The notes: generated by a model not told the origin, from the sequence alone. Shown: positions 43,208-52,934, counted from the stretch's first letter. The stretch: DNA of 64,000 nucleotides from Streptomyces sp. TP-A0874 (GCF_001748085.1 NZ_BBZK01000004.1:434001-498000), one strand, 5' to 3'. Numbers and translations are program-made.

Positions 43208-45028
43208 ATGCAGATCAGACTCTGGGTGTCCGCCGTCGCCCTCGCGCTGACCGCCGGGGCGTCTCCCCCGGTGGCCGCCGCGGCCCCGCCGGAGGCGCCC
43301 GCCCCCGCCCCCCTCCACCAACTCTTCGACAACAGGGCCGTCAGCTCCGACTCCCGACCGGCCGAGGGCGACTTCGACGGCTCGGGCGGCTCGCTCTCCG
43401 CACGGGACCTGGCGGCGGCCGGCTGGGGCCCCGGCCAGCGGATCACCATCGACCGGGCACGGTTGGAGTGGCCGCGCCGGGCCGCCGGAGAACCGGACAA
43501 CGTACGTGCTGACGGTCAGGCGGTGCGGCTGCGGGGCAGAGCCGAGGCGGTCTCCTTCCTCGTCGCCGGCACCACCGCCGGCGGTGCCGCCCCGGATGCC
43601 GCACCGGCGACCGGAAGCGGGCTCATCCGCTACCGGGACGGGTCCCACAGCTCCTATACGCTCACCGCCCCCGACTGGCGCACCGGTCCTCTGGCCACCA
43701 AGGCCGTGGGGCTGCCGCACATCAACACCCCCGACGGCCAGTTGACCGAACGGGCGATGCTGTACGTGGTCAGCGTGCCCGCCGATCCGGGCCGGGTGGT
43801 GGACTCGGTGGTCCTCCCCAGGGATCCGGGTCCGTGGACCGATCTGCACGTCTTCGCCGTCGCGGTGCGGGAGCCGGCCACCGGCTGGACCGGCAGTTGG
43901 TCGGCGAGTACGTCCGGTTACCCGGCCGTCGGCCCCTGGACCGACCAGACGGCGCGGCTGGTGGTGCACACCAGCGGCGGGGGCCCGCGGGTGCGGATCC
44001 GGTTGGACAACACCTTCGCCGCCGAACCGGTGGAGATCGGCGGCGCTTCGGTGGCGGTGCAGGGCGGCGGCGCTTCGGCCGCCGCCGAACCGGCGGGGCT
44101 GACCTTCGGCGGCCGGGCCGGGGTGGTGCTCCCGGCGGGCGGCCAGGTGTTCAGCGACCCGCTGGAGTTCCCGGTTCCCGCGGACACGAACCTCCTGGTC
44201 AGCATCCACCTGCCCGGCCCGGTGCGGGCGGCCCCGGTGCACAGCCAGGCGCAGCAGCGCTCCTTCCTGAGCCCGGCGGGCAGCGGAGACCGCACCGCGG
44301 ACCGTGACGGGGCGGCCTTCGAGGAGAGCCTGACGGTCTATCCGCTCCTCACCGGTGTCGATGTCGGTGGCGGGCCGGGCTCGGTGGTGGCGCTCGGAGA
44401 TTCGATCACCGACGGGAACGGGTCGACGGTGGACGGGAACCGGCGCTGGCCGAACGTCCTGGCCCGGCGGCTCCAACAGCAGCGGGAGGTGCCCCGCTAC
44501 GGGGTGCTGAACCAGGGGATCTCCGCCAACCAGGTGGTGGCCGACCGCTACCCCGGGGACGGGGTGAGCGGTGACACCGGCGGGGTGAGCGCTCAGCACC
44601 GGCTGGAGCGGGATGTGTTGGCGCAGACCGGGGTCCGCACGGTCGTGGTCTTCCAGGGGATCAACGACCTGCGCTGGGGTACCTCGGCCGAATCGGTCAC
44701 CGCCGGGCTGCGGTCGATCGCGGACCGGTCACACGCCCGGGGGCTGCGGGTGGTGGCCGCCACGATCGTCCCCTGCGAGGGGTACGCGGACTGCACCGCC
44801 GAGGTGGACGCCGGACGCGCCGCCGTCAACGCCTTCCTCCGGCAGCACGCCGGCGAGGGCGGCGTCTTCGACGCGGTGGTGGACTTCGACGCCGTCCTCC
44901 GGGACCCCGACCGGCCGACGCGGATGCTGCCGCGCTACGACAGCGGCGACCATCTCCATCCGGGCGACGAGGGTCTCCGGGCGCTCGCCGAATCGATCGA
45001 TCTGCGCCTCCTGGTGCCGCGCCGGTGA
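43208..45028 (+). CDS. Secreted SGNH/GDSL-family hydrolase
   Basis: A 606-residue exported esterase or lipase-like enzyme. A signal peptide covers about 1-24. Residues 30-390 form a beta-rich region of no obvious family, perhaps a substrate-binding domain. The C-terminal SGNH domain has block I 'VVALGDSITDGNGSTVDG' (Ser near 402), block III 'GINDLRW' and block V 'DHLHPGDEG' with the catalytic Asp/His. Other SGNH enzymes deacylate lipids or polysaccharides. The start is ATG 43208 with GGAAGGA upstream. Confidence 0.87.
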   Translation: MQIRLWVSAVALALTAGASPPVAAAAPPEAPAPAPLHQLFDNRAVSSDSRPAEGDFDGSGGSLSARDLAAAGWGPGQRITIDRARLEWPRRAAGEPDNVRADGQAVRLRGRAEAVSFLVAGTTAGGAAPDAAPATGSGLIRYRDGSHSSYTLTAPDWRTGPLATKAVGLPHINTPDGQLTERAMLYVVSVPADPGRVVDSVVLPRDPGPWTDLHVFAVAVREPATGWTGSWSASTSGYPAVGPWTDQTARLVVHTSGGGPRVRIRLDNTFAAEPVEIGGASVAVQGGGASAAAEPAGLTFGGRAGVVLPAGGQVFSDPLEFPVPADTNLLVSIHLPGPVRAAPVHSQAQQRSFLSPAGSGDRTADRDGAAFEESLTVYPLLTGVDVGGGPGSVVALGDSITDGNGSTVDGNRRWPNVLARRLQQQREVPRYGVLNQGISANQVVADRYPGDGVSGDTGGVSAQHRLERDVLAQTGVRTVVVFQGINDLRWGTSAESVTAGLRSIADRSHARGLRVVAATIVPCEGYADCTAEVDAGRAAVNAFLRQHAGEGGVFDAVVDFDAVLRDPDRPTRMLPRYDSGDHLHPGDEGLRALAESIDLRLLVPRR

Positions 45029-45034
45029 ACCGTA

Positions 45035-45067
45035 CGGCCGGGTGCCGGGGACTCCCGCGCCCGGCCG
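45035..45067. terminator. Hairpin between GDSL hydrolase and xthA
   Basis: CGGCCGGG (45035-45042) pairs with CCCGGCCG (45060-45067), with a 17-base loop, between two convergent genes. Confidence 0.5.
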
Positions 45068-45083
45068 CCCGTACCGCGGCGCC

Positions 45084-45119
45084 GGTCAGAGGTCCAGGTC
45101 AGGTCAGAGGTCCAGGTCC
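45084..45119. repeat. 18-bp tandem duplication at the xthA stop codon
   Basis: Two adjacent 18-bp copies (45084-45101 and 45102-45119), beginning GGTCAGAGGTCC, differ only in the last base. The right copy encodes the end of XthA including its stop; the left copy lies in the 3' untranslated region and repeats the same codons. Confidence 0.75.
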
Positions 45120-45883
45120 ACCACGACCGGGGCGTGGTCGGAGGCGCCTTTGCCCTTCCGCTCCTCCCGGTCGACGTAGGAGTCCCGGACGGCTGCGGCG
45201 AAGGGGGCGTTGCCGTAGACGAGGTCGATGCGCATACCGCGGTTCTTCGGGAAGCAGAGCTGCCGGTAGTCCCAGTAGGTGTAGGGGTGGTCGTACTTCA
45301 GCGGGCGGGGCACGACGTCGGAGAGCCCGGTGTGCCGGAGCGCCGCCAGCGCCTCCCGCTCGGCGCCGGTCACATGGGTGGACTCGGTGAAGACCGCCGG
45401 GTCGTAGACGTCCGCGTCGGTGGGGGCGACGTTGAAGTCGCCGAGGACGGCGAACGGCCGGGGGCCCGCGGCGTCTCCGGCCGCGGCCTCGCGCAGCGCC
45501 TCCAGCCAGCGCAGCTTGTAGCCGTAGTGGGCGTGGCCGACCTCCCGGCCGTTGGGCACGTAGACCGACCAGAGACGGACCGGCCCGCAGGTGGCCGCTA
45601 TGGCGCGGGGCTCGACCACCCCCTCGTACTCGGGGGCCCCGGGCAGGCCCACGGTGAGGTCGGCCAGCCCGACCCGGGAGACCACGGCGACGCCGTTCCA
45701 CCGCCCCGAGGCGTTGACCGCCGCCTCGTAGCCGAGTTCCCGCAGCGGTTCGAAGGGGAACTGGGCCTCCCCGCACTTGGTCTCCTGTATACAGACCACG
45801 TCGGTGCCGCTGCTCTCCAGCCAGGCGAGCAGCCGGGGCAGCCGGGCGGTGATCGAGTTGACGTTCCAGGTGGCGATGCGCAT
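45104..45883 (-). CDS. xthA: Exodeoxyribonuclease III
   Basis: A 259-residue AP endonuclease/3'-exonuclease for base-excision repair. The EEP-fold motifs are all present: 'IATWNVNSITAR', the metal Glu in 'QETKCGEAQFP', 'VYVPNGREVGH', 'VLGDFNVAPTDADV', 'MRIDLVYGN' and the final 'SDHAPVVVDLDL'. Length matches the family. The start is ATG 45883. The last codons and stop lie in a tandem 18-bp duplication. Confidence 0.93.
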   Translation of the reverse strand: MRIATWNVNSITARLPRLLAWLESSGTDVVCIQETKCGEAQFPFEPLRELGYEAAVNASGRWNGVAVVSRVGLADLTVGLPGAPEYEGVVEPRAIAATCGPVRLWSVYVPNGREVGHAHYGYKLRWLEALREAAAGDAAGPRPFAVLGDFNVAPTDADVYDPAVFTESTHVTGAEREALAALRHTGLSDVVPRPLKYDHPYTYWDYRQLCFPKNRGMRIDLVYGNAPFAAAVRDSYVDREERKGKGASDHAPVVVDLDL

Positions 45884-45937
45884 GAAGCCGAATCTACCCG
45901 GCCGCTCGGACAGCCCCGGTCAGGGCCGTCCGGGCGG

Positions 45938-46582
45938 TCACAACAGGGTCGACTCCCCCACCGCCATCCTGCCGTGCTCGGCACCCGCCACCCCGGGTCC
46001 CTGCGGACCGAGGAGCCGGTCGTAGACCGGGCGGCCGGTCTCCGAGAGCAGCGCGTCGTGGACGTCGATGGCGCGGGTGGGCGCGACCTCCCGCAGGTAG
46101 TCGATGACCTCCGACACCTTGCTCCAGGGCGCGTGCACCGGCAGCATCAGCGTCTCGACCGGGCGACCGGGCACGGTGAAGGCGTCCCCGGGGTGGAAGA
46201 CGGCACCGTCGAGCAGGTAGCCGACGTTGGTGATCCGTGGGATGTCCGGGTGGATCACGGCGTGCAGTTCGCCGTGCACCTCCACCTCGAAACCGGCGGC
46301 GGTGAAGGTGTCGCCGTGGCCCACCGCCTCCACCCGGCCCGGAAAGGCGGCCGAGAGTTGGCCGGCGACGCTTCGCGGCGCCCAGATCCTGGCCTCCGGG
46401 CTCGCCTCCATGGCGGCCCGGAGGCGGGGCTCGTCGAAGTGGTCGGGGTGCTCGTGGGTGACGAGCACCGCGTCCGCCCCGACCGCCGCGTCGGCCTCGC
46501 TGAACCCGCCCGGATCGATCACCAGCGTCCGGTCGTCCTTCTCGAGCCGGATGCAGGCATGGCCCTTTTTGATCAACTGCAC
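45938..46582 (-). CDS. MBL-fold (UlaG-like) metal-dependent hydrolase
   Basis: A 214-residue metallo-beta-lactamase-fold protein. The metal motif 'LVTHEHPDHFD' (HxHxDH) is near residue 42, with a further metal Asp in 'GAVFHPGDAF' and a late His in 'LPVHAPWS'. The short length and 'LIKKGHACIRLE' opening resemble the YddR/UlaG-like group with lactonase or unknown activity. The start is GTG 46582, eight bases after GGAGG. Confidence 0.85.
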   Translation of the reverse strand: MQLIKKGHACIRLEKDDRTLVIDPGGFSEADAAVGADAVLVTHEHPDHFDEPRLRAAMEASPEARIWAPRSVAGQLSAAFPGRVEAVGHGDTFTAAGFEVEVHGELHAVIHPDIPRITNVGYLLDGAVFHPGDAFTVPGRPVETLMLPVHAPWSKVSEVIDYLREVAPTRAIDVHDALLSETGRPVYDRLLGPQGPGVAGAEHGRMAVGESTLL

Positions 46583-46641
46583 TGCTCGGTCCTCCAGTGC
46601 GGGGGGGTCCCGCGGTCGGTGTGCCTCCGGGGACCATCCTG

Positions 46642-47118
46642 CTACTCCTGCGGCCCGGTCTCCTCCCGAATCACCTGCTGCGCCACCTTGAAGGCGGAGT
46701 TCGCGGCCGGCACCCCGCAGTAGATCGCCGTCTGCAGCAGGACCTCCTTGATCTCGACCGGGGTCAGACCATTGCGCAGCGCGGCCCGGGTGTGGAAGGC
46801 GAGTTCGTCCAGGTGCCCGCCGCCGACCAGTGCGGTGAGCGTGACGACGCTGCGGGTGCGGCGGTCGATGGCCGGCCGGGTCCACACCTCACCCCAGGCG
46901 TATCGGGTGATGAACTCCTGGAATTCGGCGGTGAAGTCGTCGATCGAGGCGGAGGCCCGGTCCACGTGGTCGTCGCCCAGGACCGCGCGGCGCACCTCCA
47001 TGCCGGGGCCGTACGGGTCCGGCCGGTCGGCGGGCCGCTGCCCGGGGCCGGTCGGGGCGGCGCCGGGTTCCGGGGCGGAGGACGACGAGGGGGAAGAGGA
47101 CATGGACAGCGTTCTCAC
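46642..47118 (-). CDS. Carboxymuconolactone decarboxylase family protein (PcaC-like)
   Basis: A 158-residue protein. After a Ser/Pro-rich lead, residues 40-150 match 4-carboxymuconolactone decarboxylase: 'GMEVRRAVLGDDHVDRA', 'EFQEFITRYAWGEVWTRPAI', 'TLTALVGGGHLDELAFHTRA' and 'IKEVLLQTAIYCGVPAANSA'. In the protocatechuate pathway this enzyme makes 3-oxoadipate enol-lactone, but no other pca genes are adjacent, so the physiological substrate is uncertain. The start is GTG 47118 or ATG 47103. Confidence 0.85.
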   Translation of the reverse strand: MRTLSMSSSPSSSSAPEPGAAPTGPGQRPADRPDPYGPGMEVRRAVLGDDHVDRASASIDDFTAEFQEFITRYAWGEVWTRPAIDRRTRSVVTLTALVGGGHLDELAFHTRAALRNGLTPVEIKEVLLQTAIYCGVPAANSAFKVAQQVIREETGPQE

Positions 47119-47162
47119 TCCATAGCGGTTCCGGCACCCGGTGTCCGGTGCCTGCGGCTGGG

Positions 47163-47185
47163 TGATCGGCCGGAGCGGCCGATCA
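47163..47185 (-). terminator. Hairpin at the end of the glucokinase operon
   Basis: TGATCGGCC and GGCCGATCA form a 9-bp stem around GGAGC. It overlaps the stop codon of the membrane-protein gene (47183). Confidence 0.5.
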
Positions 47186-47785
47186 GGGGACGATGGTGGA
47201 GACCACGTAGATCATCGGATGGGCCCGGTTGCTGAGGTCCACGGTCACATCCAGTTCCGGTTCGGGTCTGGGCTGGGTGACGGTGGTCCCCGCCCAGTCG
47301 GCGGCGGTGGTGGGGGCCGGGGAGGCCGCCCGGCTGGAGGCGGACGGCCGACCGGGGCCCAAGCCCCAGTCGACGGTCGCGGCCTCCTGCTCGCTGATCG
47401 TGACCTTCCCCTCGGTGAGCGCCTCGCGGTCGGTCCCGATGTTGCGCAGGAAGCGGTTCAGGCCGTCCTCCGAGGTGACGAACTGGACGTACATCTTGCT
47501 CGTCTTCCAACTGTTCGTCTCATAGAAGGCCACGTCGGCGGAGTAGTGCTCGATGGGCACGTCGTAGATCCGCCGGGCGACCTGCGAGGGCCAGCCGTCG
47601 GTGAGACCCGTGGCGGCCGCCCTGGCCTGCTTCTCCCGGCCGCTCTGCCGGCTCTGGGCGCCGGAGAGCACGATGTACCCCGCCGGGATGCCGATGAGCA
47701 GGACGACGATCAGCAGGGTGAACCAGCGCCGGCGGACGCTGGGGCCCGGCGGGCGCTCCTGCGGCCGCTGTTCTCCGGTGGTCAT
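47183..47785 (-). CDS. Membrane-anchored protein of unknown function coupled to glucokinase
   Basis: A 200-residue protein with a short cytoplasmic N-terminus, one helix at about 21-41 ('WFTLLIVVLLIGIPAGYIVL') and an extracytoplasmic domain. Recognisable segments are 'RRIYDVPIEHYSADVAFYET' and 'YVQFVTSEDGLNRFLRNIGT', followed by a Ser/Pro/Ala stretch. Homologues occur next to glucokinase in streptomycetes as far as I know, but I know of no function. It overlaps the ROK gene by ATGA. Confidence 0.7.
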   Translation of the reverse strand: MTTGEQRPQERPPGPSVRRRWFTLLIVVLLIGIPAGYIVLSGAQSRQSGREKQARAAATGLTDGWPSQVARRIYDVPIEHYSADVAFYETNSWKTSKMYVQFVTSEDGLNRFLRNIGTDREALTEGKVTISEQEAATVDWGLGPGRPSASSRAASPAPTTAADWAGTTVTQPRPEPELDVTVDLSNRAHPMIYVVSTIVP

Positions 47786-48924
47786 GCGCCCCGCCCTCCA
47801 CGCACCGCCTGTGCGTAGCGCTCGTACCGTGCGTAACGCTCGACCCGGCGGCGGTTGGCCCGCCGGAAGCGGCGGGCGACCAGCCGGGCCAGGTCGGCGG
47901 CGCCGACCAGCCCCGCGTCGTTGCCGAGCTGGGCCCGGACGATCCTGGCCTCGGGCCGGTAGCCCCGTCCGGTGAGGTGCCGGCGGTACGCCTCCCGGGC
48001 CGGGCGGATCAGCAGGTCGTCGGCGGCGCTGACACCGCCGCCGATGACGAAGCAGGACGGGTCCAGGGCGGCGGCCAGGTTGGCGATGCCCACGCCGAGC
48101 CACTGGCCGATGTCCTCGAGCAGCTCGACGCACATCGCGTCGCCCTCACGGGCCAGCTCGGTGATGAGCGGGCCGGTGATCTCGGAGATGTTGCCCCCGA
48201 CCCGGTCGTTGATGTTGTGGGCGACCGGGGAGTCCGCCGCGGCGAGCTCGCGCGCCTCGCGGACCAGCGCGTTGCCGGAGCTGTACTGCTCCCAGCAGCC
48301 GCGGTTCCCGCACGGGCAGCGGTGCCCACCGGGAACCACCTGCATATGGCCGAACTCGCCGGCGACCCCGTACCGGCCACGCTTGACCTGGCCTTCCTCC
48401 AGGATCGCGCCGCCGATGCCGGTACCCAGAGTGATCATGGTGATATGGTCCTCGCCACGACCGGCGCCGAAGCGCCACTCCCCCCAGGCGGCGCTGTTCG
48501 CGTCGTTGTCGACCATCACCGGCACGGCGAGGCGGGCGGTGAGCGCGTCCCGGAGCGGCTCGTTGCGCCAGGACAGGTGGGGGGCGAAGAGCACACAGGA
48601 CCGCTCGGCGTCGACCCAGCCGGCCGCGCCGATGCCCACCGCGTGCACATCGTGCCGGTCGGAGAGGTCCAGCACCAGCTCGACGATGGTGTCCTCGACG
48701 ACCTTGGGGCTCTTCGACTTGTCGGGCGTCTCCGCCCGGGCCTTCTCCAGGATGTGGCCGTCGGCGTCGACCACCCCGGCGGCGACCTTGGTGCCTCCGA
48801 TGTCGACACCGACGGTGGGGACGCGGGGCGCGCTCAGGTGCGATCTGCGCTCTCGCGTGCCCACGGTGCGTAGAACGGTGGCTCGGGCCGGTCCCCGGTG
48901 GGTCAGCTCGCGGTAGGTGCTCAT
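47782..48924 (-). CDS. ROK-family glucokinase
   Basis: A 380-residue sugar kinase. It has the phosphate-1 motif 'VGVDIGGTKVAAGVVDADG', the catalytic Asp in 'VMVDNDANSAAWGEW', the ATP motif 'TLGTGIGGAILEEG', 'GEFGHMQVVPGG' and the ROK zinc motif 'CPCGNRGCWEQYSSG'. It phosphorylates glucose; in Streptomyces the ROK glucokinase also takes part in carbon catabolite repression. The basic C-terminal tail ('RRFRRANRRRVERYARYERY') is longer than in most ROK kinases. The start is ATG 48924. Confidence 0.9.
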   Translation of the reverse strand: MSTYRELTHRGPARATVLRTVGTRERRSHLSAPRVPTVGVDIGGTKVAAGVVDADGHILEKARAETPDKSKSPKVVEDTIVELVLDLSDRHDVHAVGIGAAGWVDAERSCVLFAPHLSWRNEPLRDALTARLAVPVMVDNDANSAAWGEWRFGAGRGEDHITMITLGTGIGGAILEEGQVKRGRYGVAGEFGHMQVVPGGHRCPCGNRGCWEQYSSGNALVREARELAAADSPVAHNINDRVGGNISEITGPLITELAREGDAMCVELLEDIGQWLGVGIANLAAALDPSCFVIGGGVSAADDLLIRPAREAYRRHLTGRGYRPEARIVRAQLGNDAGLVGAADLARLVARRFRRANRRRVERYARYERYAQAVRGGRGA

Positions 48925-49012
48925 CGGGCTCGCATGGTCGTCTCGGGGGTGAGTGGTCCGGTTCTCCGGCTGTCAGGCGATTCTGCCTCACCGGGGCGCC
49001 GTGACGCACGGC

Positions 49013-49040
49013 GGTGGGGCCGGCCGCGACCGGCCCCACC
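49013..49040 (-). terminator. Terminator after the ribose-type ABC operon
   Basis: GGTGGGGCCGG (49013-49023) and CCGGCCCCACC (49030-49040) form a perfect 11-bp stem with a 6-base loop, 9 bp downstream of the ATPase stop on its strand. Confidence 0.7.
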
Positions 49041-49049
49041 GGTGCACTT

Positions 49050-49919
49050 TCACTGCGCCGCGCCCTCCCCGGCCGGCTCCTCCCGCTCCGCGGGCGCCGG
49101 ATCGGGGGCCGTCCCGCCGCCCGGCGGACGGAGGTGTTCGGGCACCGGCGCCCGCTCCAGTTCGTGGCTGAGTTCCTCCAGCTCCGAGCCGCCGGCCATC
49201 TGGCGGGTCAGCTCGTCCAGGGTGATCTCGGAGCGGTCGTAGCTGCCGGCCATCGTCCCGCGTTTGAGCAGGACGAAGCGGTCGCCCACCAGATGGGCGT
49301 GGTGCGGGTTGTGGGTGATCAGGACGACGCCCAGGCCGGCGTCGCGGGCCGCGGCGACGTACTTCAGGACGACGCCGGACTGCTTCACCCCGAGGGCCGC
49401 GGTGGGTTCGTCCAGGACGAGCACCTTGGCGCCGAAGTAGACCGCCCGGGCGATCGCCACGCACTGCCGTTCCCCGCCGGAGAGCGTGCCGATGGGCTGG
49501 TCGACGTCCCGCAGGTCGATCCCCATGCGCAGCAGTTCGGTGCGGGTGGTCTCCCGCATCCGGGCCACGTCGAGCCGTTTGAACGGCCCGATCCCCTTGC
49601 ACGGCTCCGAGCCGAGGAAGAAGTTCCGCCAGACCGGCATCAGCGGGACGACGGCGAGGTCCTGGTAGACGGTGGCGATGCCGGCGTCGAGGGCCTCCCG
49701 GGGAGAGCCGAACCTCCGCTCCCGGCCTTCGAGGGCGAAGGTGCCGCCGTCGTGCTGGTGGAGCCCGGCGACGATCTTGATGAGGGTGGACTTGCCGGCG
49801 CCGTTGTCCCCCAGGACACAGGTGATCGCACCGGCGTCGACCGCCAGGTCCACCCCTTCGAGAGCCCTGATGTTGCCGTAGTACTTGCTGACCCCGGTCA
49901 GCTCGATGAGGGCGCTCAT
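49050..49919 (-). CDS. Sugar ABC importer ATPase (single-domain, CUT2-like)
   Basis: A 289-residue ATPase with one ABC domain: Walker A '[16 protein letters not shown]', Q-loop '[20 protein letters not shown]', signature '[19 protein letters not shown]', Walker B '[12 protein letters not shown]', switch '[12 protein letters not shown]'. CUT2 ATPases such as RbsA usually have two ABC domains, so this is the half-size version seen in FrcA-like systems. The last 60 residues are a Pro/Glu-rich tail. It overlaps the permease stop (ATGA). Confidence 0.9.
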   Translation of the reverse strand: MSALIELTGVSKYYGNIRALEGVDLAVDAGAITCVLGDNGAGKSTLIKIVAGLHQHDGGTFALEGRERRFGSPREALDAGIATVYQDLAVVPLMPVWRNFFLGSEPCKGIGPFKRLDVARMRETTRTELLRMGIDLRDVDQPIGTLSGGERQCVAIARAVYFGAKVLVLDEPTAALGVKQSGVVLKYVAAARDAGLGVVLITHNPHHAHLVGDRFVLLKRGTMAGSYDRSEITLDELTRQMAGGSELEELSHELERAPVPEHLRPPGGGTAPDPAPAEREEPAGEGAAQ

Positions 49920-50953
49920 CTCGTCGCCTCCGCCCGCTTGCGTACCCATGCGTTCAGGAGCGTCGCCAGCAGCAGCATCCCGCCGAGGAAGAACTTGAAC
50001 CAGTCGGGGTTCCACTGGGCGTAGACGATGCCCTTGTTGGTCATGCCGAAGATGAAGGCGCCCACGGCGGTGCCGATCGCCGAGCCGTAGCCGCCGGTCA
50101 TCAGACAACCGCCGATCACGGCGGCGATGATGTAGAGCAGTTCGTTGCCCACCCCCTCCCCGGACTGGACCACCTCGTAGTTGAAGAGGAGGTGCTGTCC
50201 GGAGAGCCAGGCGGAGAAGGCCACCGCCATGTAGAGCCCGATCTTGGTCCGCTTGACGGGCACGCCCACCGCGCGGGCCGCCTCCGCTCCGCCGCCGACC
50301 GCGAAGATCCAGTTGCCGGCGCGGGTGCGCAGCAGGACCCAGGTGGCCACCCCCACCAGCAGGACCCACCAGACCACGGTGATCTGCACGCTGACCCCAC
50401 CCAGCGGAATCCGGGAGGCGAACAGGGCGCGGGCGGAGGCGAAGCCGTCCATGTCGCCGATCGACTTGGTGGACACCTTGCCGCTGATCAGCTTGGTGAA
50501 GCCGAGGTTGAGCCCGGTGAGCATCAGGAAGGTACCGAGCGTGATGATGAAGCTCGGCAGTCCGGTGCGGGTGAGCAGGACTCCGTTGAACACCCCGATG
50601 CCGAGCGTCACCACCAGGGAGACTGCGACCCCGGCCCAGACGTTCGCCGTCATCTGGTAGCTGAACATCGAGGAGATCAGCGCCGAGGAGGTGACCATCA
50701 CACCGGCCGAGAGGTCGAACTCGCCGCCGATCATCAGCAGTCCGACCGGCGCCGCCATGATGCCGAAGATCGAGGAGGCGTACAGCACGGTGGTGAGGCT
50801 GGGCGCGCTCAGGAAGCTGTCGGCGACGAGTGAGAAGAAGACGAACACCGCCGCCGCGCCGACCACCGCGCCCAGTTCCGGCCGCCCCAGCAGCCGGCGA
50901 GCGAGCGAGGTGCGGACGAGGCGTTCGTCCCCGACGGCCGTGGCCGCGGTCAT
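49916..50953 (-). CDS. Sugar ABC importer permease (RbsC-like)
   Basis: A 345-residue permease with eight or more hydrophobic helices. '[20 protein letters not shown]', '[20 protein letters not shown]' and '[20 protein letters not shown]' are typical of the ribose/xylose/myo-inositol importer family. It overlaps the ATPase start and the binding-protein stop by ATGA. Confidence 0.9.
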   Translation of the reverse strand: MTAATAVGDERLVRTSLARRLLGRPELGAVVGAAAVFVFFSLVADSFLSAPSLTTVLYASSIFGIMAAPVGLLMIGGEFDLSAGVMVTSSALISSMFSYQMTANVWAGVAVSLVVTLGIGVFNGVLLTRTGLPSFIITLGTFLMLTGLNLGFTKLISGKVSTKSIGDMDGFASARALFASRIPLGGVSVQITVVWWVLLVGVATWVLLRTRAGNWIFAVGGGAEAARAVGVPVKRTKIGLYMAVAFSAWLSGQHLLFNYEVVQSGEGVGNELLYIIAAVIGGCLMTGGYGSAIGTAVGAFIFGMTNKGIVYAQWNPDWFKFFLGGMLLLATLLNAWVRKRAEATR

Positions 50954-51963
50954 CGGGTGCCCCGATCGGCGTACTCAGCCAGGGCCCCGGCGTCCTCCCT
51001 GGTCACGACCTGCGGACCGGTCAGTACGGGCTTGCCGCCGCCGAGCGCGTGGGCGTTGTACAGCTGGAGCCAGAGCAGGTCGACCGCCTCGTAGCCCTGG
51101 AGGTACGGCTGCTGGTCGACGGCGAAGCCGAGGTCGCCCTTGGAGAGGGACTTGGCGACGGTGGCGTTGAGGTCGAAGGTGTCGATCTCGACGTCGCTGC
51201 CGGCACTCTCCTTAGCCTTGACGGCGGTGGCCGCGAAGGGCGCGCCGAGCGTGACGACGGCGTCCAGGCTCTTGTCGGACTGCAGCTTGGCCTCGATGGA
51301 GGACTGCACGGCGGGCATGTTGGTGCCTTGCACGTAGAGGTTCTCCAGCTTGCCGTCGAAGGTCTTGCGGGCCCCGTCGCAGCGCTGTTCCAAGCCGACG
51401 TTGCCCTGCTCGTGGAGGACGCAGACGCCCTTCTTCAGTCCGCGTTCGTTGAGTTCCTCGCCGACGGCCTCGCCGGCGATGGTCTCGTCCTGTCCGATGT
51501 GGGTGAGGGCGCCGAACTCCTCGGACTCCGCCGATCCGGAGTTGATGGTGATGACGGGGATGCCGGCCTTGACGGCCTTGGTGACGACGTCCTTCATCGC
51601 GGACGGTTTGGCGAGGCTGACGATCAGGCCGTCGACCTTCTGGTCGATCATGGACTGGGTGAGCTGTGCCTGCTCCTGGCCCTCGGCGTGGTGGGCGTAG
51701 AGGAACTTGACGTTGTCCTTGGCGGCGGCCTGCTCCGCACCGCGCTGGACGATGTCCCAGAAGGTGTCCCCGTCACCGGAGTGCGTCACCATGGCGAAGG
51801 TCCACCGCGGGGTGTCCACGGCGCCGCCCTTGCCGCCCGCCCCGCTCTTGGAGCCCTCCTCGGCCTCCTTCCCGCCGCTGCTGCTGCACCCCGCCAGGGC
51901 CGCGCCCAGCACCGTCGCCAGCACCGCGCCCGCCAGGCGCCTTCCTATCCGAACGCTTGCCAC
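50950..51963 (-). CDS. Sugar ABC importer, substrate-binding lipoprotein
   Basis: A 337-residue lipoprotein of the ribose/periplasmic type I family. The signal ends in the lipobox 'ALAGCSSS' (Cys26). The domain has '[20 protein letters not shown]', '[20 protein letters not shown]', '[12 protein letters not shown]' and '[20 protein letters not shown]'. The ligand is probably a sugar or cyclitol; the adjacent GntR regulator and Gfo/Idh dehydrogenase make an inositol-like compound plausible. The start is GTG 51963 with GGGA upstream. Confidence 0.9.
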   Translation of the reverse strand: MASVRIGRRLAGAVLATVLGAALAGCSSSGGKEAEEGSKSGAGGKGGAVDTPRWTFAMVTHSGDGDTFWDIVQRGAEQAAAKDNVKFLYAHHAEGQEQAQLTQSMIDQKVDGLIVSLAKPSAMKDVVTKAVKAGIPVITINSGSAESEEFGALTHIGQDETIAGEAVGEELNERGLKKGVCVLHEQGNVGLEQRCDGARKTFDGKLENLYVQGTNMPAVQSSIEAKLQSDKSLDAVVTLGAPFAATAVKAKESAGSDVEIDTFDLNATVAKSLSKGDLGFAVDQQPYLQGYEAVDLLWLQLYNAHALGGGKPVLTGPQVVTREDAGALAEYADRGTR

Positions 51964-52095
51964 GTGACGTCCCTCTCTCGTTCTGCTTCCCGTTGCGGCC
52001 GGGTCATGGATCCGGCCGAACAAAGTATCGGCCACCACCGACCGGATGTGGCCGGTGCGTCAGCGTCGGGAGTAGTGCGGCACCAGACGGCGGGG

Positions 52096-52869
52096 TCAGG
52101 GGCGGACGAGGAGTTGGAACTCGAAGGCGTAGCGGGAGGCGCGGTACACGTGCGAGCCGAACTCGACCGCGCGCCCGGTGTCGTCGAAGGTGGTGCGCTC
52201 CATGGTGAGCAGCGGGGCTCCGGGCGACTCACCGAGCCGCTCCCCCTCGTCCGCGGTCGCCGCGCGGGCGCCCACCGACTGCCGGGCGCTGTGCAGGGTG
52301 ATCCCGGCCTCGCGCATCAGCCGGTACAGGCCGGTGCCCTGCAGCCGGCGGGTGTCCAGCTCCAGGAGCCCGGTGGGCAGGTGGTTGCGCAGGTGGGCCA
52401 TGGGTTCGCCGTGCGCCAGCCGGAGCCTTTCGATCAGGACCACCTCGGCGCCCTCGGCCACCCCGAGCGCGGCGGCGACCTCGGCGGTCGCCGGCTCGGT
52501 GGTGTTGCGCAGCACCCGGGTGGTGGGGCGCTGGCCGGCCGCCTCCAGGTCGTCGTAGAGGCTGCTCAGTTCCAGGGGGCGTTTGACCTGGCTGTGCACC
52601 ACCTGGGTGCCCACTCCGCGACGGCGGACCAGTAGGCCCTTGTCCACGAGGGACTGGATGGCCTGCCGCACCGTGGGCCGGGAGAGCCCCAGCCGGCCGG
52701 CGAGTTCGATCTCGTTGCCCAGTAGGCTGCCGGGGGCGAGCCCGCCGCGCTCGATCGCGGCTTCGAGTTGCTGGGCCAGCTGGAAGTAGAGCGGGACCGG
52801 GCTGCCTCGGTCCACGCCGAGCTGAAGGGCCTGAGCCGCCCCGGTCCGGTCTCCCTCGCGCTTCGCCAC
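52096..52869 (-). CDS. GntR-family (HutC-type) transcriptional regulator
   Basis: A 257-residue regulator. The N-terminal winged HTH is at about 20-90 ('LAPGSLLGNEIELAGRLGLS', 'RPTVRQAIQSLVDKGLLVRR'). The C-terminal UTRA ligand domain identifies the HutC subfamily. It is divergent from the Gfo/Idh gene and upstream of the sugar importer, so it probably controls both. The 12-bp palindrome TTGTCCGGACAA lies 50 bp from its start and fits the HutC operator style (GT-N-AC core). The start is GTG 52869. Confidence 0.88.
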   Translation of the reverse strand: MAKREGDRTGAAQALQLGVDRGSPVPLYFQLAQQLEAAIERGGLAPGSLLGNEIELAGRLGLSRPTVRQAIQSLVDKGLLVRRRGVGTQVVHSQVKRPLELSSLYDDLEAAGQRPTTRVLRNTTEPATAEVAAALGVAEGAEVVLIERLRLAHGEPMAHLRNHLPTGLLELDTRRLQGTGLYRLMREAGITLHSARQSVGARAATADEGERLGESPGAPLLTMERTTFDDTGRAVEFGSHVYRASRYAFEFQLLVRP

Positions 52870-52918
52870 GGGGTGAGCGTAGTCCCCTGAACTGATGACG
52901 GGTAGCGGCGAGGTCAGA

Positions 52919-52930
52919 TTGTCCGGACAA
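52919..52930. promoter_or_regulatory. Candidate GntR operator palindrome
   Basis: TTGTCCGGACAA is a perfect 12-bp palindrome between the divergent GntR and Gfo/Idh genes. It lies four bases upstream of a TTGACA -35 element, where a bound repressor could block RNA polymerase. Confidence 0.6.
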
Positions 52931-52934
52931 AGCA

